A stretch of DNA of 64,000 nt, from assembly GCA_017305635.1 (NCBI GenBank), contig JAFKKF010000010.1, positions 434,001 through 498,000 of the forward strand, given 5' to 3'. Under the pieces are notes generated by a model. The model did not search any database. It was not told the origin of the DNA and saw only the letters and a program-made list of their open reading frames with translations. Numbering within the stretch: position 1 is the stretch's first letter; each line of letters starts with the position of its first letter. Origin of the DNA: Hyphomicrobiales bacterium. GTDB taxonomy: Bacteria; Pseudomonadota; Alphaproteobacteria; Rhizobiales; Kaistiaceae. Of the stretch, positions 6,196 through 15,447 are shown piece after piece. A program made the translations under genes and the position numbers.

Positions 6196-8301
6196 ATGGG
6201 AAATGCGATGAACCTCTATCGTCGACGCATCCTCCAGATCACCGGCTGCCTTCTCTTCCTCTCGCCTGCCCCCGCGCTCGCCGACGAGCCGGTCGAGACC
6301 GCGCTGAAGGCCTTCGTCGCCTCGATCGACGCCTCGCCCGACTGGGCCGCCACCTATCGCGGCATCACCTACGATCCGGCGACCGGGACCGGCACGCTCT
6401 CCGGCCTCAGCATCCGGAGCGAGAAGACCCCCAGCCATTTCGATTTCGAGACCCTTGCGGTCTCGGGCTATGCCGACGCCACCGATGGCGGCTTCACCGC
6501 GAAGGAGATCAAGGCCGAAGGCGGCACGGTCGCCGCCGGCTTCGTGACCATCGCGCTCGACAACGTCGATATCGCCGACCTCGCCGTGCCGCGGCTCGCG
6601 CCCACGCCCTACGATCCCGCCAAGCCCTTCACCTCGATGATCCGCGTCTATCGCGAGGCGCTGAAGGTCAGCCTCTCGCGGGCGACGATCGGCACCATCG
6701 GCATGATCCAGAACCTCAACGGGCTGAACAACCGGGTGACCTACCGGAATTTCGTCATCGACGGGATGAAGGACGGCAAGGTCGCCTCGGTGAAGGCCGG
6801 ACCGCTCTCCCTCGAGACGCCCTCCCCCGAGGGGCTCGTCGCCATGAACGTTGCCTCGCTGGAGGCGACCGGCATGGACCTCGGCGCCATGATCCATGCC
6901 TATGATCCCGACGCCTATGTCGGGGGCGTCGGCGACATGGTCTGGCATACCATGCTGCAGAAGGCCTCCTACAGCGGCGTCTCCATGGAGATGCCGGGGG
7001 TCAACGTCACCATGAGCGGCCTCGCCATGGACGACTTCCGCGTGCGCCAGCCGAAGCACAGTTTCGCCGGCTTCTTCGACCTGATCATGGCCAATCCCGG
7101 CCTGGCCCAGTCCGAGCTCCAGGGGAAGGCGAAGAGCGAGATCGTCAACCTCCTCGCGGCCATGGGCGTCGGCCGCTTCGCGGTGAGCGGCATCAACGTC
7201 GCGGCGAGCGGCATCGACCGCCTCTCGCTCGGCGATTTCCACTTCAACGACCTCTCCTCAGACGGCCTCGGCGAGATGGGGATCGCCGGGCTCGAGGGCC
7301 TGGTCCAGGGTCAGGGCTCGGTCAGGGTCGGCCACTTCGCCTTCGGCGGCATCACCTTCCCGTCCCTCGATGCCCTCCAGGCGGCGATCGCGGCCGAGGA
7401 TACCCATGCGCCGGTCGATCCGCGCACGCTCATGCCGAAGCTCGGCTTCGTCGATGCGGCGGGTCTCGAGCTGATCTCCACCGACTTCCCGCGCACGTCG
7501 CTCGATTCCTTCCGCCTCGACCTCGGCAAATATGCCGGGCCGGTGCCGACCTCCGTCGCCGTTGACATGAAGGGGCTCGACGTTCCCGCGCAGCTTCTCG
7601 ACCGGCGGGCGCGCCAGAGCCTCGCCATGTTCGGGCTCGACCGCATCCAGGCCGCGTACCGGCTGAAGATGGACTGGGATCCGGCCTCCAAGGTTCTCGA
7701 CGTGTCGGACTTCCACGCCGGCATTACCCGGCTCGGCGCCGTCAGCGGCAGCGTGAAGCTTGGCAACGTCGCCGATCCGGAGGCGCTCTCGCAGGGCGCG
7801 GTCGGCCGCGTGGCGCCCGATGCCAGCCTGATCGACGCGAAGGTGACCTTCACCGACTATTCGGTGGTCGACAAGGCGCTCGCCATGCTCGCCACCAAGA
7901 TGAAGTTCCCGCCGGACAAGATCCGCCAGCAATTCGCCGACGCCCTGCCGTTCCTCCTCTCGGTGACGGTGCTGACCGACCCGACCATGCTGAAGATCTT
8001 CCGGCAGTCGGGGTTGCTCGGAAAGGTCACTCCCGCGATCAAGACCTTCATGGCGGTGCCCGGTTCGTCGATCACGGCGACCTTCGAACCGGCGAGGCCG
8101 GTGCCGCTCGCGAGCCTCGAAGGCGCCGTCCAGACGACGCCGGAGACGGTGCTCGACACGCTCGGCTTCTCGCTCTCGGCCGATGGCAAGCCGGCGGTCC
8201 AGCCGGGTGGCGGCGCCGAACCGGAGAAGCCGGCGCCTGCGCCTCCCCAGCCGGCCGCGCCGGCGCAGGACGAATTGCGCAAGACCCAGCCGGCGAACTG
8301 A
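6196..8301 (+). CDS. Large secreted beta-rich protein, second of the tandem pair
   Basis: The 701-aa product has a signal peptide ending near ALADE. The mature part is made of repeated strand segments, with at least two internal repeats of a pattern like F-x-I-x-G-x-x-S-L. Its C-terminal region (DAKVTFTDYSVVDKALAML, ALPFLLSVTVL, VQTTPETVLDTLGFSL) parallels the C-terminus of the preceding gene's product. It ends in a Pro/Ala-rich low-complexity tail. An ATG at 6208 is an alternative start that keeps the signal peptide. A strong terminator follows. It is likely a periplasmic or outer-membrane-associated partner of the 5014 product. Confidence 0.8.
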   Translation: MGNAMNLYRRRILQITGCLLFLSPAPALADEPVETALKAFVASIDASPDWAATYRGITYDPATGTGTLSGLSIRSEKTPSHFDFETLAVSGYADATDGGFTAKEIKAEGGTVAAGFVTIALDNVDIADLAVPRLAPTPYDPAKPFTSMIRVYREALKVSLSRATIGTIGMIQNLNGLNNRVTYRNFVIDGMKDGKVASVKAGPLSLETPSPEGLVAMNVASLEATGMDLGAMIHAYDPDAYVGGVGDMVWHTMLQKASYSGVSMEMPGVNVTMSGLAMDDFRVRQPKHSFAGFFDLIMANPGLAQSELQGKAKSEIVNLLAAMGVGRFAVSGINVAASGIDRLSLGDFHFNDLSSDGLGEMGIAGLEGLVQGQGSVRVGHFAFGGITFPSLDALQAAIAAEDTHAPVDPRTLMPKLGFVDAAGLELISTDFPRTSLDSFRLDLGKYAGPVPTSVAVDMKGLDVPAQLLDRRARQSLAMFGLDRIQAAYRLKMDWDPASKVLDVSDFHAGITRLGAVSGSVKLGNVADPEALSQGAVGRVAPDASLIDAKVTFTDYSVVDKALAMLATKMKFPPDKIRQQFADALPFLLSVTVLTDPTMLKIFRQSGLLGKVTPAIKTFMAVPGSSITATFEPARPVPLASLEGAVQTTPETVLDTLGFSLSADGKPAVQPGGGAEPEKPAPAPPQPAAPAQDELRKTQPAN

Positions 8302-8317
8302 TCGAGCCAAACAAAAA

Positions 8318-8341
8318 CCCCGCGCGATGCGCGGGGCTTTT
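8318..8341. terminator. Bidirectional rho-independent terminator
   Basis: CCCCGCGC-GAT-GCGCGGGG forms a perfect 8-bp stem, followed by CTTTT on the plus strand and by GTTTTTG on the minus strand. It sits between the convergent ends of the secreted-protein pair and aspS and can serve both. Confidence 0.85.
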
Positions 8342-8361
8342 CGTTGCGGCTACGGTCCCGG

Positions 8362-10152
8362 CTATTCCGGCTTGACCACCCGGATGTGCAGCTCGCGGAG
8401 CTGCTTCGGCGTCACCTCGGACGGCGCCCCCATCAGCAGGTCCTCGGCGCGCTGGTTCATCGGGAACAGCGTCACCTCGCGGAGGTTCTCCTCCCCGCAG
8501 AGCAGCATCACGATGCGGTCGACGCCCGGCGCGATGCCGCCGTGGGGCGGCGCGCCGAACTGGAGCGCGCGGTACATGCCGCCGAAGCGCTCGATGAGCA
8601 CCTGCTCGTCGTAGCCGGCAATGGCGAAGGCCTTCTTCATGATCTCCGGCAGGTGATTGCGGATCGCGCCGGAGGAGAGCTCAACGCCGTTGCAGACGAT
8701 GTCGTACTGGATCGCCTTGATCGCGAGGATCGTGTCGCGATCACCGGCGTCGAGGGCAAGGAACTTGTCGTGCGGGTAGTTCGGCATGGAGAACGGATTG
8801 TGGGAGAAGTCGATCTTCTTCTCCTCCTCGCTCCATTCGAACATCGGGAAATCGACGATCCAGCAGAAGGCGAACTGGTCCTCGTCCACGAGATGGAGGT
8901 CGCGTCCGACCTTCTGGCGCGCCGCCCCGGCGAAAGCCGTGAACTTCGCGGGCACGCCGCAGACGAAGAAGACCGCGTCGCCGTCCTTGAGGCCGAGTTG
9001 GGCGCGGATGGCGTCGGTGCGCTCCGGGCCGATGTTCTTGGCGATCGGGCCGGCGCCCTCGCCGTCGTCGCGGAAGAAGATGTAGCCGAGGCCGGGCTGC
9101 CCTTCCGTCTGCGCCCAGCCGTTCATGCGGTCGCAGAAGGCGCGGTTGCCGCCGGTTGGCGCCGGTATCGCCCAGACCTCGACCTTCGGATCGGCGGCGA
9201 TCTGGCCGGCGAAGACCTTGAAGCCGGAATCGCGGAAGTGCTCCGTGACGTCCTGCATCTCGATCGGATTGCGCAGGTCCGGCTTGTCGCTGCCATACTT
9301 GCGCATCGCGTCGGCATAGGTGATGCGCGGGAAGCTCTCGGTAACGCGCTTGCCGTTCCCGAATTCCTGGAAGACGCCGCGCATGACCGGCTCGACGGCG
9401 CGGAACACGTCCTCCTGCTCGACGAAGCTCATCTCGATGTCGAGCTGGTAGAACTCGCCCGGCGAGCGGTCGGCGCGCGGGTCCTCGTCGCGGAAGCAGG
9501 GCGCGATCTGGAAATAGCGGTCGAAGCCCGCAATCATGAGCAGCTGCTTGAACTGCTGCGGCGCCTGCGGCAGCGCGTAGAACTTGCCTGGATGAAGCCG
9601 GCTCGGCACCAGGAAGTCGCGCGCGCCCTCCGGCGAGGAAGCGGTCAGGATCGGGGTCTGGAACTCGAAGAAACCGCCATCCACCATGCGCCGGCGCAGC
9701 GACTGGATGATCGCCGAGCGCTTCATGATGTTCTGGTGGATCTTGTCGCGGCGGAGATCGAGGAAGCGGTAGCGGAGCCGCGTCTCTTCCGGGTACTCGA
9801 CGTCGCCGAAGACCGGCAGCGGCAGGTCGCCGGCGGCCGAGAGCACCTCGATCTCCCTGGCGAATACCTCGACCTCGCCGGTCGGCAGTTCCGGATTCTC
9901 GGTGCCTTCCGGCCGGCGGCGGACGAGCCCGTCGACCCGGATGACCCATTCGGCGCGCACCGTCTCGGCCGCCTTGAAGGCCGGCGAATCCGGATCGGCG
10001 ACGACCTGGGTCAGGCCGTAATGATCGCGCAGGTCGATGAAGAGCAGGCCGCCATGGTCGCGGACACGGTGAACCCAACCGGAAAGGCGCGCGGTCTCGC
10101 CGATATCGGCGGCGCGAAGCTCCCCGCACTTGTGCGAACGATAGCGATGCAT
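8362..10152 (-). CDS. aspS: Aspartyl-tRNA synthetase (likely non-discriminating, AspRS-ND)
   Basis: This 596-aa class II synthetase charges tRNA with aspartate. It has the N-terminal OB-fold anticodon domain ([11 protein letters not shown] at 25-35), class II motif 2 ([19 protein letters not shown]) and motif 3 near the end ([11 protein letters not shown]). The bacterial GAD insertion domain lies between. His28 and the Gly pair after it match the pattern of enzymes that also charge tRNA-Asn, where Asp-tRNA-Asn is then amidated by GatCAB. That is typical of alphaproteobacteria, but GatCAB is not in this window. The ATG at 10152 gives the usual MHRYRSH start. Confidence 0.96.
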   Translation of the reverse strand: MHRYRSHKCGELRAADIGETARLSGWVHRVRDHGGLLFIDLRDHYGLTQVVADPDSPAFKAAETVRAEWVIRVDGLVRRRPEGTENPELPTGEVEVFAREIEVLSAAGDLPLPVFGDVEYPEETRLRYRFLDLRRDKIHQNIMKRSAIIQSLRRRMVDGGFFEFQTPILTASSPEGARDFLVPSRLHPGKFYALPQAPQQFKQLLMIAGFDRYFQIAPCFRDEDPRADRSPGEFYQLDIEMSFVEQEDVFRAVEPVMRGVFQEFGNGKRVTESFPRITYADAMRKYGSDKPDLRNPIEMQDVTEHFRDSGFKVFAGQIAADPKVEVWAIPAPTGGNRAFCDRMNGWAQTEGQPGLGYIFFRDDGEGAGPIAKNIGPERTDAIRAQLGLKDGDAVFFVCGVPAKFTAFAGAARQKVGRDLHLVDEDQFAFCWIVDFPMFEWSEEEKKIDFSHNPFSMPNYPHDKFLALDAGDRDTILAIKAIQYDIVCNGVELSSGAIRNHLPEIMKKAFAIAGYDEQVLIERFGGMYRALQFGAPPHGGIAPGVDRIVMLLCGEENLREVTLFPMNQRAEDLLMGAPSEVTPKQLRELHIRVVKPE

Positions 10153-10469
10153 GAGGGCAGAATCCGAGGATGAAACCGGCCGGCAAAGCGCACTTATCCG
10201 GGCGGATTGTCAAGGCCGGCGCGGTCATTCCCGCCGGGTTCGGTTAGCGCCGGACGGGGCCCCCGACAGGCGCGCCCCCTCGCCGGCTCCCCGCCACGGG
10301 AGGACGGCTGGGCACCCGCGCCGGTCGCGCGAGACCAACGCCGCCGCGCCTTCCGGAGCGATGGACGGCGACGCGATTCGGATGTACGAAGGTGATCCTC
10401 TAACCTATTGTTATTGGTTGCTGTTTTTCATCGGCGACAAGCCGGGATTCGTGGGCTATACGAAAAGAC
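10153..10469. other. Divergent intergenic region between aspS and rnd
   Basis: These 317 bases separate the divergent aspS and rnd starts and must hold promoters for both. The only clear change in composition is an AT-richer patch at about 10395-10450, immediately before rnd, which is the best place for the rnd promoter. No gene, RNA or palindrome is supported here. Confidence 0.5.
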
Positions 10470-11618
10470 ATGTCGATGATTACGACGACCGCAGAGCTTG
10501 CGGCCGCTTGCAAGAGATTTGCCCGGTTCGAGACCGTCACGGTCGATACCGAGTTCATGCGCGAGACAACCTACTGGCCGAAGCTCTGCGTGATCCAGCT
10601 CGCGAGCCCGGAAGAGGCCGTGATCGTCGACGCCATGGCACCCGACCTCGACCTCGCCCCGTTCTTCAAGCTGATGAAGGACGAGAGCGTCATCAAGGTC
10701 TTCCATGCCGCGCGGCAGGACATAGAGATCATCTACCATCGCGGCGGGCTCATCCCGCATCCGGTCTTCGACACCCAGGTCGCGGCCATGGTCTGCGGCT
10801 TCGGCGACTCGGTGAGCTACGACCAGCTGGTCGGCAGGCTGACCGGCGCGCGCCTCGACAAGTCCTCGCGCTTCACCGACTGGAGCCGCCGGCCGCTCTC
10901 CGAGCGCCAGATCGAATATGCGCTTGCCGACGTGACCCATCTTCGCGACGTCTACCAGGCTCTCTCCGCACGGCTGGACGAAGAGAAGCGGAGCGAGTGG
11001 GTGCGCGAGGAGATGGAGATCCTCACCTCCCCCGGCACCTATCAGCTCGAGCCGGAAGATGCCTGGAAACGGCTGAAGCTGCGCGTCCGCAAGCCGGTCG
11101 AGCTCGCCATCCTCCAGGAAGTCGCCGCCTGGCGCGAGCGCGAGGCCCAGGCCCGCGACGTGCCCCGCGGGCGGGTCATCAAGGACGACGCGATCTACGA
11201 GGTCGCCCAGCAGCAGCCGACCTCGCTCGTCGCGCTCGGCCAGTTGCGCACGGTGCCGCGCGGATTCGAGCGCTCGCGGGCGGCCGAAGACATCGTCGCC
11301 GCGGTCCGCAAGGCAACCGCCCTGCCGAAGGACCAGCTCCCCCGGCTTCCCAAGCACCAGCCGCCCTCCAACGGCAATGGTGCGGCCGTGGACCTTCTCA
11401 AGGTCCTCCTCAAGATGATCAGCGAGAGCCATGGCGTCGCCGCCAAGGTCATCGCCACCGTCGACGAGCTCGAAGCCATCGCGGCCGATGACGCGGCGGA
11501 CGTACCCGCCATGCATGGCTGGCGCCGGGAGCTGTTCGGCGAGACCGCGCTCCGGCTGAAACACGGCAACCTCGCGCTCGCCGTGAAGTCGAACCACGTG
11601 GTCGCCATCCCCCGCTAG
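10470..11618 (+). CDS. rnd: Ribonuclease D
   Basis: The 382-aa protein is a 3'-5' exoribonuclease of the DEDDy type that trims tRNA and other stable RNA 3' ends. Exo I is VDTEFMRE (Asp26, Glu28), Exo II is [11 protein letters not shown], and Exo III is YALADVTHL with its Tyr and Asp. An HRDC-type helical domain follows ([19 protein letters not shown]), and a second HRDC-like region fills the C-terminus. Length and order are normal for RNase D. It is monocistronic, with its own upstream AT-rich promoter region; an alternative ATG at 10476 differs by two codons. Confidence 0.95.
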   Translation: MSMITTTAELAAACKRFARFETVTVDTEFMRETTYWPKLCVIQLASPEEAVIVDAMAPDLDLAPFFKLMKDESVIKVFHAARQDIEIIYHRGGLIPHPVFDTQVAAMVCGFGDSVSYDQLVGRLTGARLDKSSRFTDWSRRPLSERQIEYALADVTHLRDVYQALSARLDEEKRSEWVREEMEILTSPGTYQLEPEDAWKRLKLRVRKPVELAILQEVAAWREREAQARDVPRGRVIKDDAIYEVAQQQPTSLVALGQLRTVPRGFERSRAAEDIVAAVRKATALPKDQLPRLPKHQPPSNGNGAAVDLLKVLLKMISESHGVAAKVIATVDELEAIAADDAADVPAMHGWRRELFGETALRLKHGNLALAVKSNHVVAIPR

Positions 11619-11650
11619 GCTCGGGCGAGCGGAAGCGCTGCTTGCAGTTT

Positions 11651-11664
11651 GCGCTTGCAAGCGC
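11651..11664. promoter_or_regulatory. 14-bp perfect palindrome at the ABC-transporter promoter
   Basis: GCGCTTGCAAGCGC is self-complementary over all 14 bases and lies 87 bp upstream of the binding-protein gene. It overlaps the proposed -35 box, where a LacI-type repressor operator would be expected for a sugar importer. No regulator gene is adjacent, so the partner is unknown. Confidence 0.5.
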
Positions 11665-11681
11665 CCGATTCATCATACAAT
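11655..11681 (+). promoter_or_regulatory. Candidate promoter of the sugar ABC-transporter operon
   Basis: TTGCAA (11655-11660) and TACAAT (11676-11681) resemble -35 and -10 boxes, with a short 15-bp spacer. The region is AT-rich compared with its surroundings and lies between rnd and the binding-protein gene. Confidence 0.35.
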
Positions 11682-11750
11682 TTGTGGCTTCTTCGGCACG
11701 CAGGGATTTGCCGTGCTCTGAGGAAAGAAAAACCGTCTAGGGAGAGAGAA

Positions 11751-12791
11751 ATGACCGAGAAGTTTGGCGTCACGCCGCAGTCGCGGCGCGACTTCATCAA
11801 GACCGTCACCGGTTCGGCCGCCGCTGCTGCCGCCGTCTTCGGCGGCATGGGCATCAACCCGGCCTTCGCCGCCGAGGCCGCTGCCGTTTCAGGCCGTTCC
11901 GAGAAGCCGCTGAAGGCCGCGTTCTCCAATGCCGGCCTGCAGGCCAGCTGGTGCGCGCAGGGCAAGGCCGCCGCCGAGTATTGGGGCAAGCTCTTCAACG
12001 TCGATGTGACCTGGTTCGACGGCCAGCTCGATGCCGTCAAGCAGCGCGCCGCGATCGACAACATGGCGTCGCAGGACTGGGACTTCGTCGCGATCCAGGC
12101 CTTCGGCATCGGCACGCTCACCGCGCCGGTCCAGAAGATGATCGACAAGGGCACGCCGGTCATCGACCTCGACACGCTGATCGCGCCGCTCGACTCGATC
12201 AACGTCCACACCTTCCTCGCTCCCGACAACGAGTTCATGGGCGCCTCGATGACCCAGGCCCTCGTCACCGCCATGGGCGGCAAGGGCACCATCGTGATGA
12301 CCCAGGGCGCCCTCGGCCATACCGGCGCACAGGGCCGTGCGAAGGGCTTCGAGTCGGTCGTCAAGAACTTCCCGGACGTCGAGGTCCTCGACACGCAGCC
12401 GGCCGACTGGGACGTGTCCAAGGTCGCCCGCATCTGGGAGACGCTGCTCACCAAGTACCCGACGATCAACGGCGCCTTCTTCCACAATGACGACATGGCG
12501 CTCGCGGCCGCGGAAGTGATGAAGCGTCACAACCGTACCGAGACCCTCATCGGCGGCGTGGACGCCATGCCCCCGGCCATCGAGGCGGTCCTCCAGGGCC
12601 GCATGCTCGGCACCGTGCGCAACCCGTCGGGCCGTATCCATGGCGGCGCGATCGTTGCCGGCGTCGCGGCGGTTGTCGGCGGCGAGAAGACCGGCGAAGG
12701 CATCCCGAAGAGCATCGTCACCGACGGCCCCGTCGTTACCAAGGCCAACGGCGAAGGCATGCTCTGGATGCAGAAGCACTTCCTCATCTAA
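11751..12791 (+). CDS. Sugar ABC-transporter substrate-binding protein, Tat-exported
   Basis: The 346-aa product is a periplasmic binding protein of the RbsB-like group (Peripla_BP_4), delivering a sugar to the importer encoded next. Its N-terminus has a twin-arginine signal (SRRDFIKTVTG, then an Ala-rich core and AFAAEA), so it is predicted to be folded before export, which is less usual than Sec export for this family. GGGAGAGAGA precedes the ATG at 11751; a longer frame from 11649 has no such site. Binding-site residues do not identify the sugar. It heads a three-gene operon. Confidence 0.92.
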   Translation: MTEKFGVTPQSRRDFIKTVTGSAAAAAAVFGGMGINPAFAAEAAAVSGRSEKPLKAAFSNAGLQASWCAQGKAAAEYWGKLFNVDVTWFDGQLDAVKQRAAIDNMASQDWDFVAIQAFGIGTLTAPVQKMIDKGTPVIDLDTLIAPLDSINVHTFLAPDNEFMGASMTQALVTAMGGKGTIVMTQGALGHTGAQGRAKGFESVVKNFPDVEVLDTQPADWDVSKVARIWETLLTKYPTINGAFFHNDDMALAAAEVMKRHNRTETLIGGVDAMPPAIEAVLQGRMLGTVRNPSGRIHGGAIVAGVAAVVGGEKTGEGIPKSIVTDGPVVTKANGEGMLWMQKHFLI

Positions 12792-12809
12792 GGGCGCCCG
12801 AGAAACGCG

Positions 12810-12839
12810 AACCTCCCCGGCTGCAAAGCCGGGGAGGTT
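12810..12839 (+). terminator. Intercistronic hairpin after the binding-protein gene
   Basis: AACCTCCCCGGC and GCCGGGGAGGTT form a perfect 12-bp stem with a 6-nt loop. There is no T-run, so it is more likely an mRNA-stabilising or partial-termination hairpin that raises binding-protein expression over the membrane components, as in other ABC operons. Confidence 0.5.
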
Positions 12840-12866
12840 CCACTATGTTGGGCGGGGAGGAACGCC

Positions 12867-14375
12867 ATGACATCGCAAGCACCGGAGAACCGGCCACCGC
12901 TCCTCGAGATGATCGGCATCTCGAAATCCTTCGGCGGCGTGCAGGCGCTCCGCGACGTGGACTTCACGCTCCGCCAGGGCGAGATCCATGGCCTCGTCGG
13001 CGAGAACGGCGCGGGCAAGTCGACGACGATGAAGATCATCGCCGGCGTGCACCACGACTACCAGGGCAAGATGCTCATCGACGGCAAGGAAGTACACTTC
13101 CGCTCGGCGCGCGACGCGCTCGATGCCGGCGTCGGCATGGTCCACCAGGAGCTCTCGATCGTTCCGGACCTCAGCGTCGCGGAGAACGTCTTCCTCGGAT
13201 CGCAACCCACCAAGGGCGGCGTCATCGACTGGCCGACGATGGTCAGGGAGGCGCGCAAGCATCTCGCGACCCTCGGCATCGTCGTCGACCCACGCCAGAC
13301 CATCGGCACGCTGCCGATCGGCCTGCAGCAGCTCATCGAAATCGCGCGCGTGCTTTCGTCCGGCGCGCGCATCATCATCCTCGACGAACCGACCTCGGCC
13401 CTGTCGCCGCCGGAGGTCGAGCGCCTCTTCTCGCTGCTCCGCAAGCTCCGCGACCAGGGCCGCAGCATCGTCTTCATCTCGCATTTCCTCGACGACGTGC
13501 TGAACATCTCCGACACCGTGACGATCTTCCGGAACGGCCGGAAGGTGGAGACGACCCCGGTCTCGCAGATCACCAAGCGCGAGGTCATCGAGAAGATGAT
13601 CGGCAAGGGCCACGAGGGGCTGGAAGAGAGCTATACCGGCGAGATCAGGCTCGACAGCAAGCCGAACGCGCCGGTCGTGCTGGAGACCAAGGCGCTCTCC
13701 TTCGAACGCGCCTTCCAGGACGTTTCGCTGCAGGTGCGCGCCGGCGAGGTGCTCGGCATATACGGCTTCATGGGCTCCGGCCAGATCGAGCTGGCACGCG
13801 CCCTCTTCGGCAAGATCCGCGCGAAAGGCGAACTGACGGTCGAGGGCAAGCCGCTCAACCTGACGCGCACTTCCATCGCGCGCGAGGAAGGCATCGCCTT
13901 CGTGCCGGAGAGCCGACGCTCGATGCTCTTCCACCACGAGCCGCTCTACAAGAACATGTCGATCTCGATCCTCGAGCGCATCCATCGCATGTGGCTGAAG
14001 CCGTCGAAGGAACGCGACATCGCGCGCGGGCACATCGAGACGCTGCGCATCCGCACGCCCGGCGCCGACCAGCTTCTCGGCAACCTGTCGGGCGGCAACC
14101 AGCAGAAGGTCGCGCTTGCCAAGTGGCTGACCCATGCGCCGAAGGTGCTGATCCTCAGCGAGCCGACGCGCGGCATGGACGTCGGCGCCAAGGAGGACGT
14201 GGTCAAGATCGTCCGCGGCCTGCGCGACAAGGGGATCGGGGTCGTGGTCGTTTCGACCGAGCCGGAAACGGTCCTGTCGCTTGCCGACCGCATCGTCGTC
14301 ATGAAGCGCGGGGCGATCGTGCGCGAGTTCGCCGGCGACACCGTCAGCAAGGACCGGCTGCTGGAAGCGGCTTGA
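12867..14375 (+). CDS. Sugar ABC-transporter ATP-binding protein (RbsA/MglA type, two NBDs)
   Basis: This 502-aa protein carries two fused ABC ATPase domains. The first has a good Walker A (GENGAGKST, 45-53) and Walker B (IIILDEPTS) but a weak signature (LPIGLQQ). The second lacks the Walker A lysine (FMGSGQIEL) and has Ser in Walker B (LILSEPTRG), yet has a full signature (LSGGNQQK). Only the composite site made of NBD1 Walker motifs and the NBD2 signature should hydrolyse ATP, a known trait of the RbsA family. It energises uptake through the permease encoded 10 bp downstream. Confidence 0.94.
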   Translation: MTSQAPENRPPLLEMIGISKSFGGVQALRDVDFTLRQGEIHGLVGENGAGKSTTMKIIAGVHHDYQGKMLIDGKEVHFRSARDALDAGVGMVHQELSIVPDLSVAENVFLGSQPTKGGVIDWPTMVREARKHLATLGIVVDPRQTIGTLPIGLQQLIEIARVLSSGARIIILDEPTSALSPPEVERLFSLLRKLRDQGRSIVFISHFLDDVLNISDTVTIFRNGRKVETTPVSQITKREVIEKMIGKGHEGLEESYTGEIRLDSKPNAPVVLETKALSFERAFQDVSLQVRAGEVLGIYGFMGSGQIELARALFGKIRAKGELTVEGKPLNLTRTSIAREEGIAFVPESRRSMLFHHEPLYKNMSISILERIHRMWLKPSKERDIARGHIETLRIRTPGADQLLGNLSGGNQQKVALAKWLTHAPKVLILSEPTRGMDVGAKEDVVKIVRGLRDKGIGVVVVSTEPETVLSLADRIVVMKRGAIVREFAGDTVSKDRLLEAA

Positions 14376-14385
14376 GGGGGAGACC

Positions 14386-15417
14386 ATGTCCAATACCGAA
14401 ATCACCGTCGTTCGGACCGGCGGGTTCGGGAACTGGGTGCGCAGCCAGCTGCGCAACATCGCGCCGTTCCTGACGCTGCTCTTCCTCGTCGTCTTCTTCA
14501 GCGTCGCCAAGCCGTCGTCGTTCCTGACGGTGACCAACTTCGCCAACATCCTCAACCAGGTCTCGATCACGGCGATCATCGCGGTCGGCCTGACCTTCGT
14601 GATCCTCTGCGCCGAGATCGACCTGTCGGTCGCCTCGATCGCCAACGTCACCGGCATCGCGGTCGCCTTCTTCACGCTCCAGCCGGACTACGTGAACATC
14701 GCCAACCTGCCGCTCGCCGGGCCGCTCGCGGTCCTCATCGCGCTCGCCGTCTGCTTCGCGCTCGGCATGTTCAACGCCCTCGGCGTGACGTTGATCGGCA
14801 TACCATCGTTCATCATGACGCTCGCCATGATGCAGATCGCCGACGGCATGTCGGCGCTCTTCGTGCGCGGCCAGATCGCCTATACGGTGCCGGACATCGT
14901 GCTCACCCTCGGCTCGGGCAACATCTTCGGCGTGCCGTGGATTGTGATCGTGGCGGGCCTGTTCCTGCTCGTCGCCCATCTTGTCCTCACCTACACGCGC
15001 TTCGGCCGCTACGTGTACATGGTCGGCGGCAACCGCGAGGCGGCCGAATATTCGGGCGTCAACGTCAAGTTCATCATCGGCGCCGTGCTGGTCATCGGCG
15101 CGGTCTGCTCGGGCGTCGCCGGCATGCTCGGCGTCGCCTATTTCGGCTCGGCCCAGCAGAACGAGTTCGGGACCTACCTCCTCGACGCGATCGCGGCGGT
15201 CGTCGTCGGCGGCACCTCGCTCTTCGGCGGCCGCGGCGGCATCGGCAACACGATCATTGGCCTCCTCGTCCTCGGCGTCCTGAACAACGGTCTCGACCAC
15301 GTCCAGATCGACCCGTTCTTCAAGATCCTGATCCGTGGGCTGATCCTGCTCGCCGCGCTGGTCATCAACGTCTATGCCCAGAGCTTGCGCTCCAAGGCGG
15401 AGACGGGCACAGACTGA
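14386..15417 (+). CDS. Sugar ABC-transporter permease (RbsC-like)
   Basis: The 343-aa inner-membrane protein has about ten hydrophobic segments and the BPD_transp_2 hallmarks, including the coupling region TRFGRYVYMVGGNREAAEYSGVN and the GGTSLFGGRGG loop near the C-terminus. It should form the homodimeric channel for the importer whose binding protein and ATPase lie upstream. It is the last gene of the operon and ends in a short GC hairpin shared with the convergent ppx gene. No sugar-metabolism gene accompanies the operon, so the substrate remains open. Confidence 0.94.
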   Translation: MSNTEITVVRTGGFGNWVRSQLRNIAPFLTLLFLVVFFSVAKPSSFLTVTNFANILNQVSITAIIAVGLTFVILCAEIDLSVASIANVTGIAVAFFTLQPDYVNIANLPLAGPLAVLIALAVCFALGMFNALGVTLIGIPSFIMTLAMMQIADGMSALFVRGQIAYTVPDIVLTLGSGNIFGVPWIVIVAGLFLLVAHLVLTYTRFGRYVYMVGGNREAAEYSGVNVKFIIGAVLVIGAVCSGVAGMLGVAYFGSAQQNEFGTYLLDAIAAVVVGGTSLFGGRGGIGNTIIGLLVLGVLNNGLDHVQIDPFFKILIRGLILLAALVINVYAQSLRSKAETGTD

Positions 15418-15431
15418 CCGGGAAAGAGGAA

Positions 15432-15447
15432 GGGGGCGGAAGCCCCC
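15432..15447. terminator. Short GC hairpin between convergent permease and ppx genes
   Basis: GGGGGC-GGAA-GCCCCC forms a 6-bp stem with a stable tetraloop in the 30-bp gap between the two gene ends. It lacks a T-run on either side, so termination is plausible but weak. Confidence 0.35.

Noticed and set aside
4849-7242. A 797-codon minus-strand frame over the secreted pair
   Set aside because: Its translation is low-complexity Arg/Gly/Asp/His with no domain, while the plus-strand frames have signal peptides, good ribosome-binding sites and mutual similarity.
8344-10173. A 609-codon plus-strand frame opposite aspS
   Set aside because: It is the mirror of a complete aspartyl-tRNA synthetase and has no family features.
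10153-10469. A gene in the aspS-rnd gap
   Set aside because: The open frames there have no ribosome-binding site or domain and are antisense or out of frame to known genes.
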